Below the pieces are notes generated by a model. The model saw only the letters and a program-made list of their open reading frames with translations. It searched no databases and was not told where the DNA came from. The translations under genes and the position numbers were made by a program. From the NCBI RefSeq assembly GCF_001583495.1, contig NZ_LQAQ01000111.1, positions 186,001-250,000 of the forward strand: a stretch of 64,000 bases of DNA, written 5' to 3'. The DNA is from Flammeovirga sp. SJP92. GTDB taxonomy: Bacteria > Bacteroidota > Bacteroidia > Cytophagales > Flammeovirgaceae. The number at the start of each line of letters is the position of its first letter. The first letter of the stretch is position 1. Shown here in pieces: positions 25,005 through 34,239 of the stretch.

Positions 25005-27404
25005 ATGAAGACTTCTACACTCGTAAGTGCATATGTTGCGTTTATATGCCTCATCTTTATGTCGTTTACCACATTGGGCAATGAGCCACTTGCCAAAGGA
25101 ACGGTTAAAGGCCGTTTAATTGATCAGGATAACAATCAACCCGTAGGTTATGCATCAATTGCATTATTAGATGCGGATAAAAAATCAATTACAGGAGCAT
25201 TATCAGACGATAATGGAGAATTCGCACTTACAAAAGTACCGTTAGGGAAATACAATCTTGTTGTTCAATTCATCGGTTATGAAAATTACATTGAGGAGAT
25301 TGAATTAACTCCTAAAAAATCAAAGTTAGAATTAGGTGAAATTGTATTGGTTTCATCGGTAGAGCAACTTGAAGAGGTTGAAATTACTGGTGAGAAATCA
25401 TTCATCGAAAATCGAATTGACAAAAAAGTAATCAATGTAAGTGAAGCCATGATTGCTGATGGTAATTCTACATCTGAAATTCTGAATACTTTACCTGAAG
25501 TGAATGTAGGTGCTGATGGAACAATTTCATTAAGAGGTGACAATAATGTAAGAGTGTTGTTGGATGGTAAACCTTCTCAAATGGATATTAATCAAATATT
25601 ACAGTCTCTTCCTGCAGATGCTGTGGATAGAATTGAAGTAATTACAAACCCTTCATCAAAGTATGACCCTGATGGTTTGTCGGGAATTATTAATGTAATT
25701 ACGAAGAAAGATGCATTAAAAGGTTTTAATGGCAACTTTAGCTTGAATGCAGGGTCAAATAGCAAGTACTCAGGTTTTATTGGCTTAAACTACAGAGTGA
25801 AAAAATTGAACTTCTTTGCTCAATCTTATATGAGTACTAATGAATGGGATAATACTCGTGACTTAAATAGGGATTATACGGATAACACTATAAATAATTT
25901 AAGACAGCACGAGAATATCAATGATGATAATGGTTTTAGAAATGTTCGTTTAGGAATGGATTACTTCTGGGATTCAACAAATACTTCAACTTTTGCTTAT
26001 GAACGATGGAGATGGGAATCGGATGCATTTTCTGAATATAACAATGAATATTTGAATGGTGATGAAGTGGTAGATGGGAACCTTCAGTTGGGTAAGAATT
26101 ATAATTTAGCTCAAGGTGATCAATTTAACCTGAATCACAGAAAGGAATTCAAGAAAGGAAACTTGGAGGTTGATTTATTTGCCAATATCGGAGAGGCAGA
26201 TATCATCCCTCAAAACGCTCAGAAAATTGGAAATGGAGAATGGCAAGAAATCAGTAGAAATAATAACTCAGCGAACTGGTTTTACAGTCAATTAGGCGTT
26301 GATTATGATCAGCAAATTAATGATAAATCGTCTTTTGAGGTGGGTTATAAAGGACAAATGACAGATGCTGAAATGAGAGTGCAGAGTATCAATTTTATCT
26401 CTGATGATACACTTTCTTATACTTATCCTTATTTGGAACAAGTACATGCAGTTTATGGTTCTTATTCATTGCAATTAGGAAAAACTCGTATTAAAGCTGG
26501 GTTAAGAGCTGAATCTGCATTGATGGAAGGTAAAATTACTAATTCTTCAATTGCTGATACAACTTATACAATTGACTATCAGTCATTATTCCCTTCATTG
26601 CATATTCAACATAAATTAGGAGAAAAAAATACAGTGGGTTTCAGTTATAGTAGAAGAATTAAGAGACCGAACGTAATGCAATTGTTGCCAATTGAAATGT
26701 CTTCCAATCCACAAAGTGTAATGAGAGGTAACCCAGGTTTACAACCTTCATATACTAATTCATTAGAAGTCTCTCATGGTTTTATGGGAGGAGCGTTTAG
26801 TGTAAACACAGCTGTTTATATGAGACATTCAACAAATATTATTAGAGAAATAGTTGAATACGAAGCAGATCGTGATCTTACAGTAATTACATATAGAAAC
26901 TTAGGGGAATCGATGACAGGCGGAGTATCATTATCATCTAATTATAACATGACAAAGTGGTTGGAGTGGAATGGATCAGTTGACCTTTACTACTTGGATA
27001 TTCAAGATGATAATGAAGAATACACGATTCCAGCCGATAATAATCCAATTAACTGGTCAGCAAAGTTAAGTGCAAAAGTAACCCCAATAAAAACACTTAC
27101 AGTACAGTTGATGGGAAGGTATACAGGTGAAAATTATGATGCTCAAAGAATTACAGATCCTCAATACTCAATGGATTTAGCCATCAAAAAATCAGTATTG
27201 AATCACAAAGGTAGCTTGAGTTTCAAAATTAATAACTTGCTATACAGTGGTGAGCAAAGAACCGCTTTTGGAGACGGTTTCATAGAGATGACAGACTTTC
27301 AACAAGAAAATCCTGTGTATAGATTATCATTCTCTTATGCCTTTGGAGGTCAGTTCCAAGGACGTCAAAAGAGAAAGTTACAATCTAACGGGGGAGGATT
27401 GTAG
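25005..27404 (+). CDS. TonB-dependent outer-membrane receptor with CarboxypepD_reg-like N-terminus
   Basis: 799 residues from the ATG at 25005 (MKTSTLVSAYVAFICLIFM); a GTG at 24981 would add eight residues. A signal peptide is followed by a carboxypeptidase regulatory-like domain (~30-110: GTVKGRLIDQDNNQPVGYAS, GKYNLVVQFIGYE), a TonB plug-like domain (~130-225: TLPEVNVGADGTISLRGDNN, VDRIEVITNPSSKYDPDG), and an OMP_b-brl_3-type beta-barrel to the end. This subtype lacks a SusD partner and is not a classical SusC. The cargo is unknown; energised uptake through the outer membrane is the family role. A weak hairpin lies past the stop. Confidence 0.88.
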   Translation: MKTSTLVSAYVAFICLIFMSFTTLGNEPLAKGTVKGRLIDQDNNQPVGYASIALLDADKKSITGALSDDNGEFALTKVPLGKYNLVVQFIGYENYIEEIELTPKKSKLELGEIVLVSSVEQLEEVEITGEKSFIENRIDKKVINVSEAMIADGNSTSEILNTLPEVNVGADGTISLRGDNNVRVLLDGKPSQMDINQILQSLPADAVDRIEVITNPSSKYDPDGLSGIINVITKKDALKGFNGNFSLNAGSNSKYSGFIGLNYRVKKLNFFAQSYMSTNEWDNTRDLNRDYTDNTINNLRQHENINDDNGFRNVRLGMDYFWDSTNTSTFAYERWRWESDAFSEYNNEYLNGDEVVDGNLQLGKNYNLAQGDQFNLNHRKEFKKGNLEVDLFANIGEADIIPQNAQKIGNGEWQEISRNNNSANWFYSQLGVDYDQQINDKSSFEVGYKGQMTDAEMRVQSINFISDDTLSYTYPYLEQVHAVYGSYSLQLGKTRIKAGLRAESALMEGKITNSSIADTTYTIDYQSLFPSLHIQHKLGEKNTVGFSYSRRIKRPNVMQLLPIEMSSNPQSVMRGNPGLQPSYTNSLEVSHGFMGGAFSVNTAVYMRHSTNIIREIVEYEADRDLTVITYRNLGESMTGGVSLSSNYNMTKWLEWNGSVDLYYLDIQDDNEEYTIPADNNPINWSAKLSAKVTPIKTLTVQLMGRYTGENYDAQRITDPQYSMDLAIKKSVLNHKGSLSFKINNLLYSGEQRTAFGDGFIEMTDFQQENPVYRLSFSYAFGGQFQGRQKRKLQSNGGGL

Positions 27405-27438
27405 TAGGAATTCATAGATAATAGTATATAAAGTAATA

Positions 27439-27459
27439 CTACCCGACGTTGTTGGGTAG
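27439..27459. terminator. Weak terminator candidate between receptor and rhodanese genes
   Basis: Short stem CTACCC / GGGTAG with a loop containing GACGTTGTT. T-rich sequence follows on + (27473-27482). It may serve either convergent gene. Confidence 0.45.
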
Positions 27460-27479
27460 CATTCTTTATGTACTATTTT

Positions 27480-27782
27480 TTATTTCAAATTGGTCCAGCC
27501 ACCTGCGTTATGAACTTCTTTAATTCCAGCTTTTTTAATTTTTGAAATGGCATTAGAAGCTCTGATTCCAGATTTACAGACAACTACTAATGGTTCACCC
27601 ATTTTTAGAATTTCAGGCATTCTTTTGCTCACCTGATCCAATGGGATATTGATAGATCCTTTAAAGTTTCCAGAAGAGAATTCTCCAGTGCTTCTAACAT
27701 CTAAAACTTTAGCCCCATTGGCTACTAATTCATTATAATCAACCTTAGGCCCAAGCCCGAATAATTTTCTTAAAAATCCCAT
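27480..27782 (-). CDS. Rhodanese-like domain protein
   Basis: 100 residues, one rhodanese domain with the active-site loop VVCKSGIRAS around Cys69 and the CDC25-like N-terminal pattern (AKVLDVRSTGEFSSGNFKGS). It transfers sulfur from thiosulfate or persulfides, or acts as a sulfur carrier. No signal peptide is seen, so it is cytoplasmic. It lies 67 bases downstream of a Crp/Fnr-type gene on the same strand. Such Crp-rhodanese pairs are frequent in Bacteroidota and may link sulfur or redox sensing to sulfur transfer, which is inference from context. Confidence 0.88.
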   Translation of the reverse strand: MGFLRKLFGLGPKVDYNELVANGAKVLDVRSTGEFSSGNFKGSINIPLDQVSKRMPEILKMGEPLVVVCKSGIRASNAISKIKKAGIKEVHNAGGWTNLK

Positions 27783-27849
27783 AGTGTGTTTTTTAAATAT
27801 GATGATAAAACAAAATTAGTGAATCACTAGAATTCCTTTGTGATAAATG

Positions 27850-28482
27850 TTACGCAAGAAGTTCAACTTTATTTCTGCCAAGCTTTACTTTTCCGATTTT
27901 TTCTAATTGCTTCAGTAATCTTGAAATTACCTCTCTTGAAGTATTTAAATTTAATGCAATTTCTGAATGTGAAATATGCAATAAATCTGTTCCTTTTATA
28001 TCTCTGACTTTTTGAAGATAATTGATCAAGCGTTCATCCATTTTTTTAAATGCTAGTTCATCAATAGCTCTTAATAAACCATCAAAGCGGACCTTATAAG
28101 CATGCATTACAAAATCTCTCCATTCAGGAAAGCGTGCCATCCAGTCATTGATTTTAGTTAGTGGTACTTTATAGACTAGTGACTTTTCTTCAGCAGTTAC
28201 CCTTACTGCACTTTCTTGATACATCATTGAAATAGTACAAGTTTCACCGTATTCCAAATAATATAAAAAAAGTTCATTCCCTTCATCATCTTCCCTTGTT
28301 ACTTTCAATACACCATTGGTAACAATCGGCACAAAAGTCATTTCCTCATTCAAATCAATTAAAAACTCACCTTCATCAATTGAAATTAATTCTCCTACAT
28401 CTAAAAACTCTTGTTTTAGTGGATGATCAGCAGGTAGTGTGGGGAAACTATTCTGAATAAAATGCTCGATATTATTTTTCAT
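27850..28482 (-). CDS. Crp/Fnr family transcriptional regulator
   Basis: 210 residues. An N-terminal cyclic-nucleotide-binding-like barrel (~20-130: FLDVGELISIDEGEFLIDLN, FLYYLEYGETCTISMMY) is followed by a C-terminal winged helix with the recognition helix SREVISRLLKQLEKIGKV. No Fe-S-type Cys cluster is visible (the only Cys is in ETCTIS), so it is not a classical FNR. It probably binds a small ligand and regulates the rhodanese gene and others. A -7 box for it lies at 28516-28523. Confidence 0.88.
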   Translation of the reverse strand: MKNNIEHFIQNSFPTLPADHPLKQEFLDVGELISIDEGEFLIDLNEEMTFVPIVTNGVLKVTREDDEGNELFLYYLEYGETCTISMMYQESAVRVTAEEKSLVYKVPLTKINDWMARFPEWRDFVMHAYKVRFDGLLRAIDELAFKKMDERLINYLQKVRDIKGTDLLHISHSEIALNLNTSREVISRLLKQLEKIGKVKLGRNKVELLA

Positions 28483-28515
28483 AACAAATTAATATATGAT
28501 GATTTGTACATGTTT

Positions 28516-28523
28516 CAAATTTA
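28516..28523 (-). promoter_or_regulatory. Candidate -7 promoter box for the Crp/rhodanese pair
   Basis: On the minus strand this reads TAAATTTG, matching TAnnTTTG, 34 bases before the ATG at 28482. Confidence 0.4.
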
Positions 28524-28712
28524 CTTTATTCTATCTTCTCATAATAGTGTTTTTGTAAATATTATGATGAGAATATCCTTTCACAGATGTTATAATTAAG
28601 TAATTATTAAAACTGTTCTTAATCACCAAAAGAATTCCAATTTCTAAATTGAAAAAATGTATATTGGAAGAAGAGAAGAACAACTCTTGCTCTTAAAATA
28701 TAAATACTAAAG

Positions 28713-29207
28713 ATGAAAAAAAACGATATCATTGAATTTTTAGGGATGACGCCACATCCTGAAGGGGGATATTTTTATGAAACTTACCGTTCTCATAAAT
28801 CAATTGAAGTCAATGCAGACGGAGTGGAAAGAAATGCCTCAACAGCTATTTACTACTTAATGGGAAAGAATGAATTTTCCACTTTTCATAAATTGAAATA
28901 TACTGAAATTTGGCATCACTACGATGGGGCTAGAGTGAAGATCGTTGAAATTACGCCGAACGGTGAGTTGATTGAAACTATTGTAGGGAAGAACTTTTTA
29001 GAAGGAGAGGTGCCTCAATATGTTATCAAAGGCGGAAACTGGTTTGCAGCTAGAGCTTTAGTTGAAAATGAAGATGACTTTGTATTAGTGGGTTGTACGG
29101 TTGCTCCAGGGTTTGAGTTTGAAGACTTTGAAATCGCAAATATTGATGTGTTAGTGGAAGAGTTTCCAGATCACACAGAAATTATTCAGTCTTTCAAAAG
29201 AAGTTAA
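28713..29207 (+). CDS. DUF985 cupin-type protein
   Basis: 164 residues with the DUF985 signature from start to end: MTPHPEGGYFYETYRS, STAIYYLMGKNEFSTFHKL, EIWHHYDGARVKIVEI, and GCTVAPGFEFEDFEIA. The fold is a small cupin (double-stranded beta-helix); the family function is unknown. Most of the usual metal-binding His positions appear in EIWHHYDG, so metal binding is possible. No signal peptide is seen. It converges tightly on the histidine kinase gene, leaving only 10 bases between their stops. Confidence 0.85.
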   Translation: MKKNDIIEFLGMTPHPEGGYFYETYRSHKSIEVNADGVERNASTAIYYLMGKNEFSTFHKLKYTEIWHHYDGARVKIVEITPNGELIETIVGKNFLEGEVPQYVIKGGNWFAARALVENEDDFVLVGCTVAPGFEFEDFEIANIDVLVEEFPDHTEIIQSFKRS

Positions 29208-29217
29208 TCCAAGGGTT

Positions 29218-30957
29218 TTACTTTAGATCCGGTAATAGAATTTCAAGCAATTGCGTTCTTTTTTTGGTATACTTCACTTGATATTTCCCTTTTAATTTTT
29301 CGATAATATCAGTGGTGATAAAAATACCTTTTGAGAAGTCATTGTGAATATATTCAACAGCATTATTTCTATTAAGAATGGAATCAAATGAGTCTTTTGG
29401 GGAAACATTATCTTCAAAAGATAAATAGATTCCATTTTTTATGTCCTTGATGATGATGTTTAATTCAACATGAATATCTCTAGAAACATTTTGTAGAATA
29501 GTACTGCAGATATTTTTGAAGAGCAATAAAATACGTTCGCTGTCTGAAAAGATAATTTTCCTACTTTTATTTTCTGTAGATATACAAATATTGTAACCAG
29601 AATTACTAATAAAAGCATTAAGTTGTTGGACAATTTTTATGAGATCAACTTGTAGAATATTGATTTCTTTTTTCTGGTTATAATAAAAAGCTAGGATTTT
29701 TTGAAGATGCATATCTTGTGTCCAAACAGTTTCTTCCAACATGCTTGTATAATTGTTACTTTCATCGGTTGCTTTGATTAATTGTATTAATCCTTGAATG
29801 GTAGTGATAGGGCCTCTCAAGTCGTGTGCAGCTCTATATACAAAGTGATCTAATTTATCTTCAATTCTTTTTTGATCCGATATATTTAAGAAAACAACAT
29901 TTAAACCGACTGTTTTTCCTTTTTCTAAAATTGGTGTGAAATATACTTCCACTACTTTCCATTCTTTGTCATACAAAATGGAGAAGCTTCCAAATTCAGT
30001 ACTCTGTGATTTAAGAGTTTCATTCATCAAATGATAGATATTTACACCAGACTCATTTCTGATGATTTCTTTGATGGTGCGTCCGTAATCTTTTTCAGTA
30101 AGAAAATTGGAAGTGATAGTGTCATTGGATTGCCCTGTCCACAGAAGTTTCAATTGGAGATCAAACTGACAGATTTTTATCTTGGAATTATCTAGAACGG
30201 CTTCATATCTCCTAGAGTTATCCTTTAATTCTTTTTTAGCTTTAGCAAGTGCTGTTTGATCCTTTATAACACAAACAATATAAGGAGAGTCATTCTCAGA
30301 AGTAACCACATTAGCACTCAATTCAACATGGAGTTCTTTTCTCTCTTTTGTGATCAGTACTGTTTTTGTGACTATACTTTTATTCTTTTTTAGAAGTGAA
30401 AACTCCTTTTTACCTTTTTGTTTATCTTCTAATGAGATGAGGTTGAAAATTGATTGATTTAATGTTTCTGTTTCTGAATAGCCTGTTATCTTTTCAAAAG
30501 CAGGGTTAGAAAAAATAACTTCTTTAGAAAAAGGGTCAATCCATATAATAGCATCTAGAGAATGAATATAAGTATCCTTAAATCTTTTTAGATGAAGTTC
30601 TTTTTCTCGATTGACTTCCTCAAAAGTGGCATTGACAAAAGCCTCGTTGATGAAGAATGGAAAAAGTGTGATCTTGTAAAGGTGTGGTTTTGAGCTTATA
30701 GAGATTGTAAATTCAAAGACAATAGTATCCTGAGTGTCTAAAGCTTCAAAAATTTTCTGCTTGAACACAATCTGATTTTTTGGAGAAAGTCCTACGGCTA
30801 TTGATCTATTTTCCTCAAAGGTGTGTGAACCATCTAAAAAGTCCTTTGAGATGAATTTGATGTTTCCATTACTATTGATGATCAAGTAATGATTGTTTTT
30901 GGTTGTAGCTGTAGAAGTCTTTATTTTTTCCTTGTCATTTTGAAGAAATACATTCAT
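29218..30957 (-). CDS. PAS-domain sensor histidine kinase with degenerate ATPase domain
   Basis: 579 residues without membrane helices, so cytoplasmic. Residues ~20-110 and ~120-235 are PAS-like (IDPFSKEVIFSNPAFEKITGYSETE is typical), followed by a third PAS around 245-355. A HisKA-type H-box follows: YRAAHDLRGPITTIQGL. The C-terminal part has the size of a HATPase_c domain, but the N, G1 and G2 boxes are not readable: there is no DxGxG motif, only EDNVSPK and GIFITTDIIEKL. It may be a pseudokinase or strongly divergent. No response regulator is adjacent. It is 83 bases downstream of the endonuclease gene on the same strand. Confidence 0.75.
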   Translation of the reverse strand: MNVFLQNDKEKIKTSTATTKNNHYLIINSNGNIKFISKDFLDGSHTFEENRSIAVGLSPKNQIVFKQKIFEALDTQDTIVFEFTISISSKPHLYKITLFPFFINEAFVNATFEEVNREKELHLKRFKDTYIHSLDAIIWIDPFSKEVIFSNPAFEKITGYSETETLNQSIFNLISLEDKQKGKKEFSLLKKNKSIVTKTVLITKERKELHVELSANVVTSENDSPYIVCVIKDQTALAKAKKELKDNSRRYEAVLDNSKIKICQFDLQLKLLWTGQSNDTITSNFLTEKDYGRTIKEIIRNESGVNIYHLMNETLKSQSTEFGSFSILYDKEWKVVEVYFTPILEKGKTVGLNVVFLNISDQKRIEDKLDHFVYRAAHDLRGPITTIQGLIQLIKATDESNNYTSMLEETVWTQDMHLQKILAFYYNQKKEINILQVDLIKIVQQLNAFISNSGYNICISTENKSRKIIFSDSERILLLFKNICSTILQNVSRDIHVELNIIIKDIKNGIYLSFEDNVSPKDSFDSILNRNNAVEYIHNDFSKGIFITTDIIEKLKGKYQVKYTKKRTQLLEILLPDLK

Positions 30958-31040
30958 ATATTTTGGGGTAATAACATTTCGGATGCTATTATCCCCAATT
31001 TAATGAATATGATCTTAAAAAGTCTTAACGTTTTTAAATT

Positions 31041-31943
31041 TTATTGATGTTGCCAGCAAAATCTTGAATTTTCATTAGCTTTTCTCTTACATTTTTGTCC
31101 ACTTTTTGTATAAGCTTCACATTGTCTGGCGTTTTCATCTTCTTTATGTTCCTCCTTTTCTTCTTCTTCAATCAATTCATAACTAATGTTTTCTACAGGC
31201 CAATCAACTGCATCATAGTGATTTTCAAACTCTTCCTGTGTGGTTAAACCTGGAAAGAAATTAATGTTGGTCACACTTTCGATAGAGTCGACAGGGACAT
31301 AGTAATGGGATAGGGGAAGAGAAGATTTTTTATTTTCAACGAGCATACCTAATGCGTTGAACTCATTTTTTTCATCTTGAAATAGAATCACTTTAAAGAA
31401 ATATTCAGGAATACTTACATGATTAGGACCAATTTCTTTCAGATCATCTTCTAATACTGGACCTGTGATTACAATAATACTGTCTTTCAAATAAGCCCAG
31501 TCTCTTACCTGTTCTTCCATTCTTTTCCAAATACCTCTGTTGAAAGAAGGAAGTTGAGGACTCATATTTGAGTAATAAAAACTTTCTTCCATAGCCGTTT
31601 CACTAAATGACATATCAGCAGCAGGGGCAAGGTGTCCTCTATCATAGCCTGAATGATAGTAATCGTCCTCGTCTGCAGAAGAAGTTGTTACGTCCTGATC
31701 CACTTCAAAATGATCAGATCTGTCAACATGTTTATGTAATTCTTCTTTTGTGAGTTTATAGATCACAAACGCAGCTTGTTCATGTTCTTCACTATAGGCA
31801 ATAATATAGTTTTTATGCCTGATGATTTGATAATTTTCCTCAAAAGAGGGGAAATATGATTTGGGAACTTCTTTGTAGTCTTGACTAAAACTTGTAATCG
31901 CGGTAACAATGAATACGATTAGAAGTGAAAATTTGAGCTTCAT
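31041..31943 (-). CDS. Secreted DNA/RNA non-specific endonuclease (DRGH type) with C-terminal Cys/His motif
   Basis: 300 residues with a signal peptide (MKLKFSLLIVFIVTAITSFSQ). The nuclease core is the beta-beta-alpha-metal type: YDRGHLAPAADMSFS with the catalytic His, followed by the NMSPQLPSFNRGIWKRME segment holding the metal-binding Asn. The last ~35 residues, after an acidic linker, form a compact Cys/His motif (CEAYTKSGQKCKRKA ... CWQH), as in small zinc-ribbon-like tails of secreted Bacteroidota proteins. It cuts DNA and RNA outside the cell or in the periplasm, perhaps for nutrient scavenging. The gene may share a transcript with the following kinase gene. Confidence 0.88.
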   Translation of the reverse strand: MKLKFSLLIVFIVTAITSFSQDYKEVPKSYFPSFEENYQIIRHKNYIIAYSEEHEQAAFVIYKLTKEELHKHVDRSDHFEVDQDVTTSSADEDDYYHSGYDRGHLAPAADMSFSETAMEESFYYSNMSPQLPSFNRGIWKRMEEQVRDWAYLKDSIIVITGPVLEDDLKEIGPNHVSIPEYFFKVILFQDEKNEFNALGMLVENKKSSLPLSHYYVPVDSIESVTNINFFPGLTTQEEFENHYDAVDWPVENISYELIEEEEKEEHKEDENARQCEAYTKSGQKCKRKANENSRFCWQHQ

Positions 31944-32095
31944 ATGTGTAATTGAACTATTTTAATGATTAATGTAAAAATAAGTACAACTTTTCGGAAA
32001 GTAAATCTATAATTTTTGTACTTAATGATATTTTGTATTATTTAAATGAACTATTGTAAGAGGAATTATTAGCAAACGTATCCTTTTACAATGTG

Positions 32096-32644
32096 ATGGC
32101 TAAACAATTTAATAACCTAAATTTTACAAACATGTCTACTCTTAATATTTCTACAAAGCTGATTAATGACGGAATTAGTGAATCACTTTATAAGAATTTA
32201 AAAAAGAGCTTTGGGAAGTCTATTGCACTTCAAGCTGGATTAAAAACCAATAAAATATTAATTCAAAAAGATTATTTTCCTTCTTCATCAGAAATGAAAT
32301 TAGATGCTATTATTTATTCAAATTCAAATAATATGATAATAGGTTTTTTAGTTTTATCAGATGTGTCTTTTGTTGAAAATAATCCAAAAATAATTGAAGC
32401 TTTAAAACATTGTCATAAACTCTACCTAGTTACAGATCTTAAAGAAAGAGATAAATTATATGATTTGTTAGATATGAATGATTTGGACCAAGTTGGAGTG
32501 GTAGGTAGAATGTCCAATCATCAATTTGTGTTATGTAAAACAGCAAAATCTCAAACCTTGCCTGAACATATTGTAGTGGATAAAATCACCACTAATCAAT
32601 CAGAGGTTATTGAACGAAAACGATTGGAATCGATCTATAGTTAA
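32096..32644 (+). CDS. Hypothetical protein, weakly PDDEXK-like
   Basis: 182 residues from the ATG at 32096; an in-frame ATG at 32132 (MSTLNISTKLINDG) is an alternative start. No family is certain. The order MKLDAIIYSNSNNMIIGFLVLS, then HCHKLYLVTDLKE, then VGVVGRMSNHQFVLCK resembles the strand order of MmcB-like nuclease-fold proteins, but the catalytic Glu and Lys of the second strand are absent. It is transcribed alone, with a hairpin terminator candidate at 32833-32863. Function is unknown. Confidence 0.5.
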   Translation: MAKQFNNLNFTNMSTLNISTKLINDGISESLYKNLKKSFGKSIALQAGLKTNKILIQKDYFPSSSEMKLDAIIYSNSNNMIIGFLVLSDVSFVENNPKIIEALKHCHKLYLVTDLKERDKLYDLLDMNDLDQVGVVGRMSNHQFVLCKTAKSQTLPEHIVVDKITTNQSEVIERKRLESIYS

Positions 32645-32832
32645 TCATCTGAGTTGCTAAAAGTTCATAGAGCTCTGTTAACAAACTTGTATCAATGTTA
32701 TTCTTTGATAAACTTATGACAACAAGTGTAAAGCAGGATTGACTAAAGCATAAAAACACCGTACTTAGGTTTATAGGATGATCAAACATCGTTAAATGAA
32801 GACGAAACTTCCTGTTAAAACCTAATTATCGG

Positions 32833-32863
32833 CCGTGATTTCAGAATTGAAATTACGGTTTTT
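32833..32863 (+). terminator. Terminator candidate on + strand
   Basis: Stem CCGTGATTTCA / TGAAATTACGG (one G-T pair) with a GAAT loop, followed by TTTTT. It lies about 190 bases past the hypothetical gene ending at 32644. Confidence 0.55.
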
Positions 32864-32867
32864 CCCA

Positions 32868-32906
32868 AAAAAAATCCCATACCGTTTTACTGGTATGGGA
32901 TTTTTT
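32868..32906. terminator. Terminator of ackA
   Basis: Stem AAAAATCCCATACC / GGTATGGGATTTTT with an 8-base loop. On the minus strand the T run follows. It lies 17 bases past the ackA stop. Confidence 0.85.
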
Positions 32907-32922
32907 AGTTTTGGAGGACGAA

Positions 32923-34131
32923 TTATCCAATTACTTCTAAAGTTTGTTGAGCAATTTCTAATTCCTCATTAGTAGGAACTACTAAAACTTTCACTTTAGA
33001 GTCAGCTGAGTGGATCTCTTCAATATCAGAAGCTCTTAACTTATGGTTTTTCGCTTCGTCAACTACAACTCCTAAGTGCTCTAACTCATTAGCAGCTAAA
33101 AGACGAACACCATGGTCGTTTTCACCCACACCAGCAGTAAATACAATAGCATCAGCACCGTTTAATGCTGCCATGTAAGCACCAATATATTTCTTGATTC
33201 TGTAAGTGTACATATGAAGCGCTAAGATAGCCACTTCGTCACCTGCGTTGAATCTATCTTCGATATCCCTCATGTCACTGTCGCCAGTTACACCAAGCAT
33301 ACCTGATTTCTTGTTTAATAAGTCATAAACTTCCTCAGATTTCATTCCTAACTTGTCCATTAAGTAGAAAACTACTGCAGGATCGATGTCACCTGAACGA
33401 GTACCCATCATCAAACCATCAAGAGGAGAGAAGCCCATTGAAGTATCAACACACTCACCGTTTCTAACCGCAGCCATTGAACAGCCGTTACCTAAGTGTA
33501 CTGTGATAACTTTTGAATCTTTACCTTCAAGACCTAAATACTTGATTGTTTGTTCAGATACGTACTTGTGAGAAGTACCATGCATACCATATACACGAAC
33601 ACCATTCTTTTCATACAATTCAGTAGGAATAGCGTATCTGTATGATTTTGCAGGCATAGTTTGGTGGAATGCTGTATCAAAAACAGCAACTTGTTTTGCC
33701 TTGGCAAAGATTTTAGTACAATCTAAGATACCTTGTAAGTTGGCAGGGTTGTGAAGAGGTGCCAATTGAAAACACTCTTTGATTTTATCTTCAACATCAG
33801 CGTCAATTAGCATTGTTTTGTTGAAGAACTCACCACCATGTACAACTCTATGACCAACAGCTTGAATATCATCTGTATTTTGGATCACGCCATTGTCCGA
33901 GTCAGTAAGAAGGTTTACCACCTCATTAAGACCAACATTGTGATTTGGAATAGGAAGTTCAAGTTTAGTTTTAGAAGCATTACCTTCCGCATCAAAAGTT
34001 TTGTGCGTGATGATACCATTTTCTAAACCAATTCTTTCTACAATACCTGAGCAAAGAACTTGTTCGCCTTCCATTTCGAACAATTGGTATTTTAAAGAAG
34101 AACTACCTGCGTTGATTACAAGAATTTTCAT
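32923..34131 (-). CDS. ackA: Acetate kinase
   Basis: 402 residues, full-length. It transfers phosphate between acetyl-phosphate and ADP, giving acetate and ATP (reversible), in the cytoplasm. Signatures are MKILVINAGSSSLKYQLFE at the start, the catalytic GMHGTSHKYV loop, VITVHLGNGCSMAAV, and GLMMGTRSGDIDPAV. It follows pta on the same strand with 108 bases between, so the two form the Pta-AckA overflow pathway. A long hairpin sits in the gap and may modulate read-through. Confidence 0.97.
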   Translation of the reverse strand: MKILVINAGSSSLKYQLFEMEGEQVLCSGIVERIGLENGIITHKTFDAEGNASKTKLELPIPNHNVGLNEVVNLLTDSDNGVIQNTDDIQAVGHRVVHGGEFFNKTMLIDADVEDKIKECFQLAPLHNPANLQGILDCTKIFAKAKQVAVFDTAFHQTMPAKSYRYAIPTELYEKNGVRVYGMHGTSHKYVSEQTIKYLGLEGKDSKVITVHLGNGCSMAAVRNGECVDTSMGFSPLDGLMMGTRSGDIDPAVVFYLMDKLGMKSEEVYDLLNKKSGMLGVTGDSDMRDIEDRFNAGDEVAILALHMYTYRIKKYIGAYMAALNGADAIVFTAGVGENDHGVRLLAANELEHLGVVVDEAKNHKLRASDIEEIHSADSKVKVLVVPTNEELEIAQQTLEVIG

Positions 34132-34175
34132 TGAACTGTATGAAGTATTTTTAAATTAAATTTTTTGCGAATTAA

Positions 34176-34212
34176 TAAGAATACCCTTTACAGGCTGCAA
34201 AGGGTATTCTTA
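34176..34212 (-). other. 14-bp perfect stem-loop between pta and ackA
   Basis: TAAGAATACCCTTT / AAAGGGTATTCTTA with a 9-base loop, inside the pta-ackA gap. On the minus strand the stem is followed by TTAATTCG rather than a T run, so it is not a strong terminator. It may be an RNA-processing or attenuation structure giving different levels of the two enzymes. Confidence 0.6.
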
Positions 34213-34239
34213 ATAAGTATTATTATTAATAATTGTTTA

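Noticed and set aside
25005-27404. SusC-type receptor of a polysaccharide utilisation locus
   Set aside because: No SusD gene follows, and the barrel resembles OMP_b-brl_3 rather than SusC; the glycan operon is more than 20 kb away.
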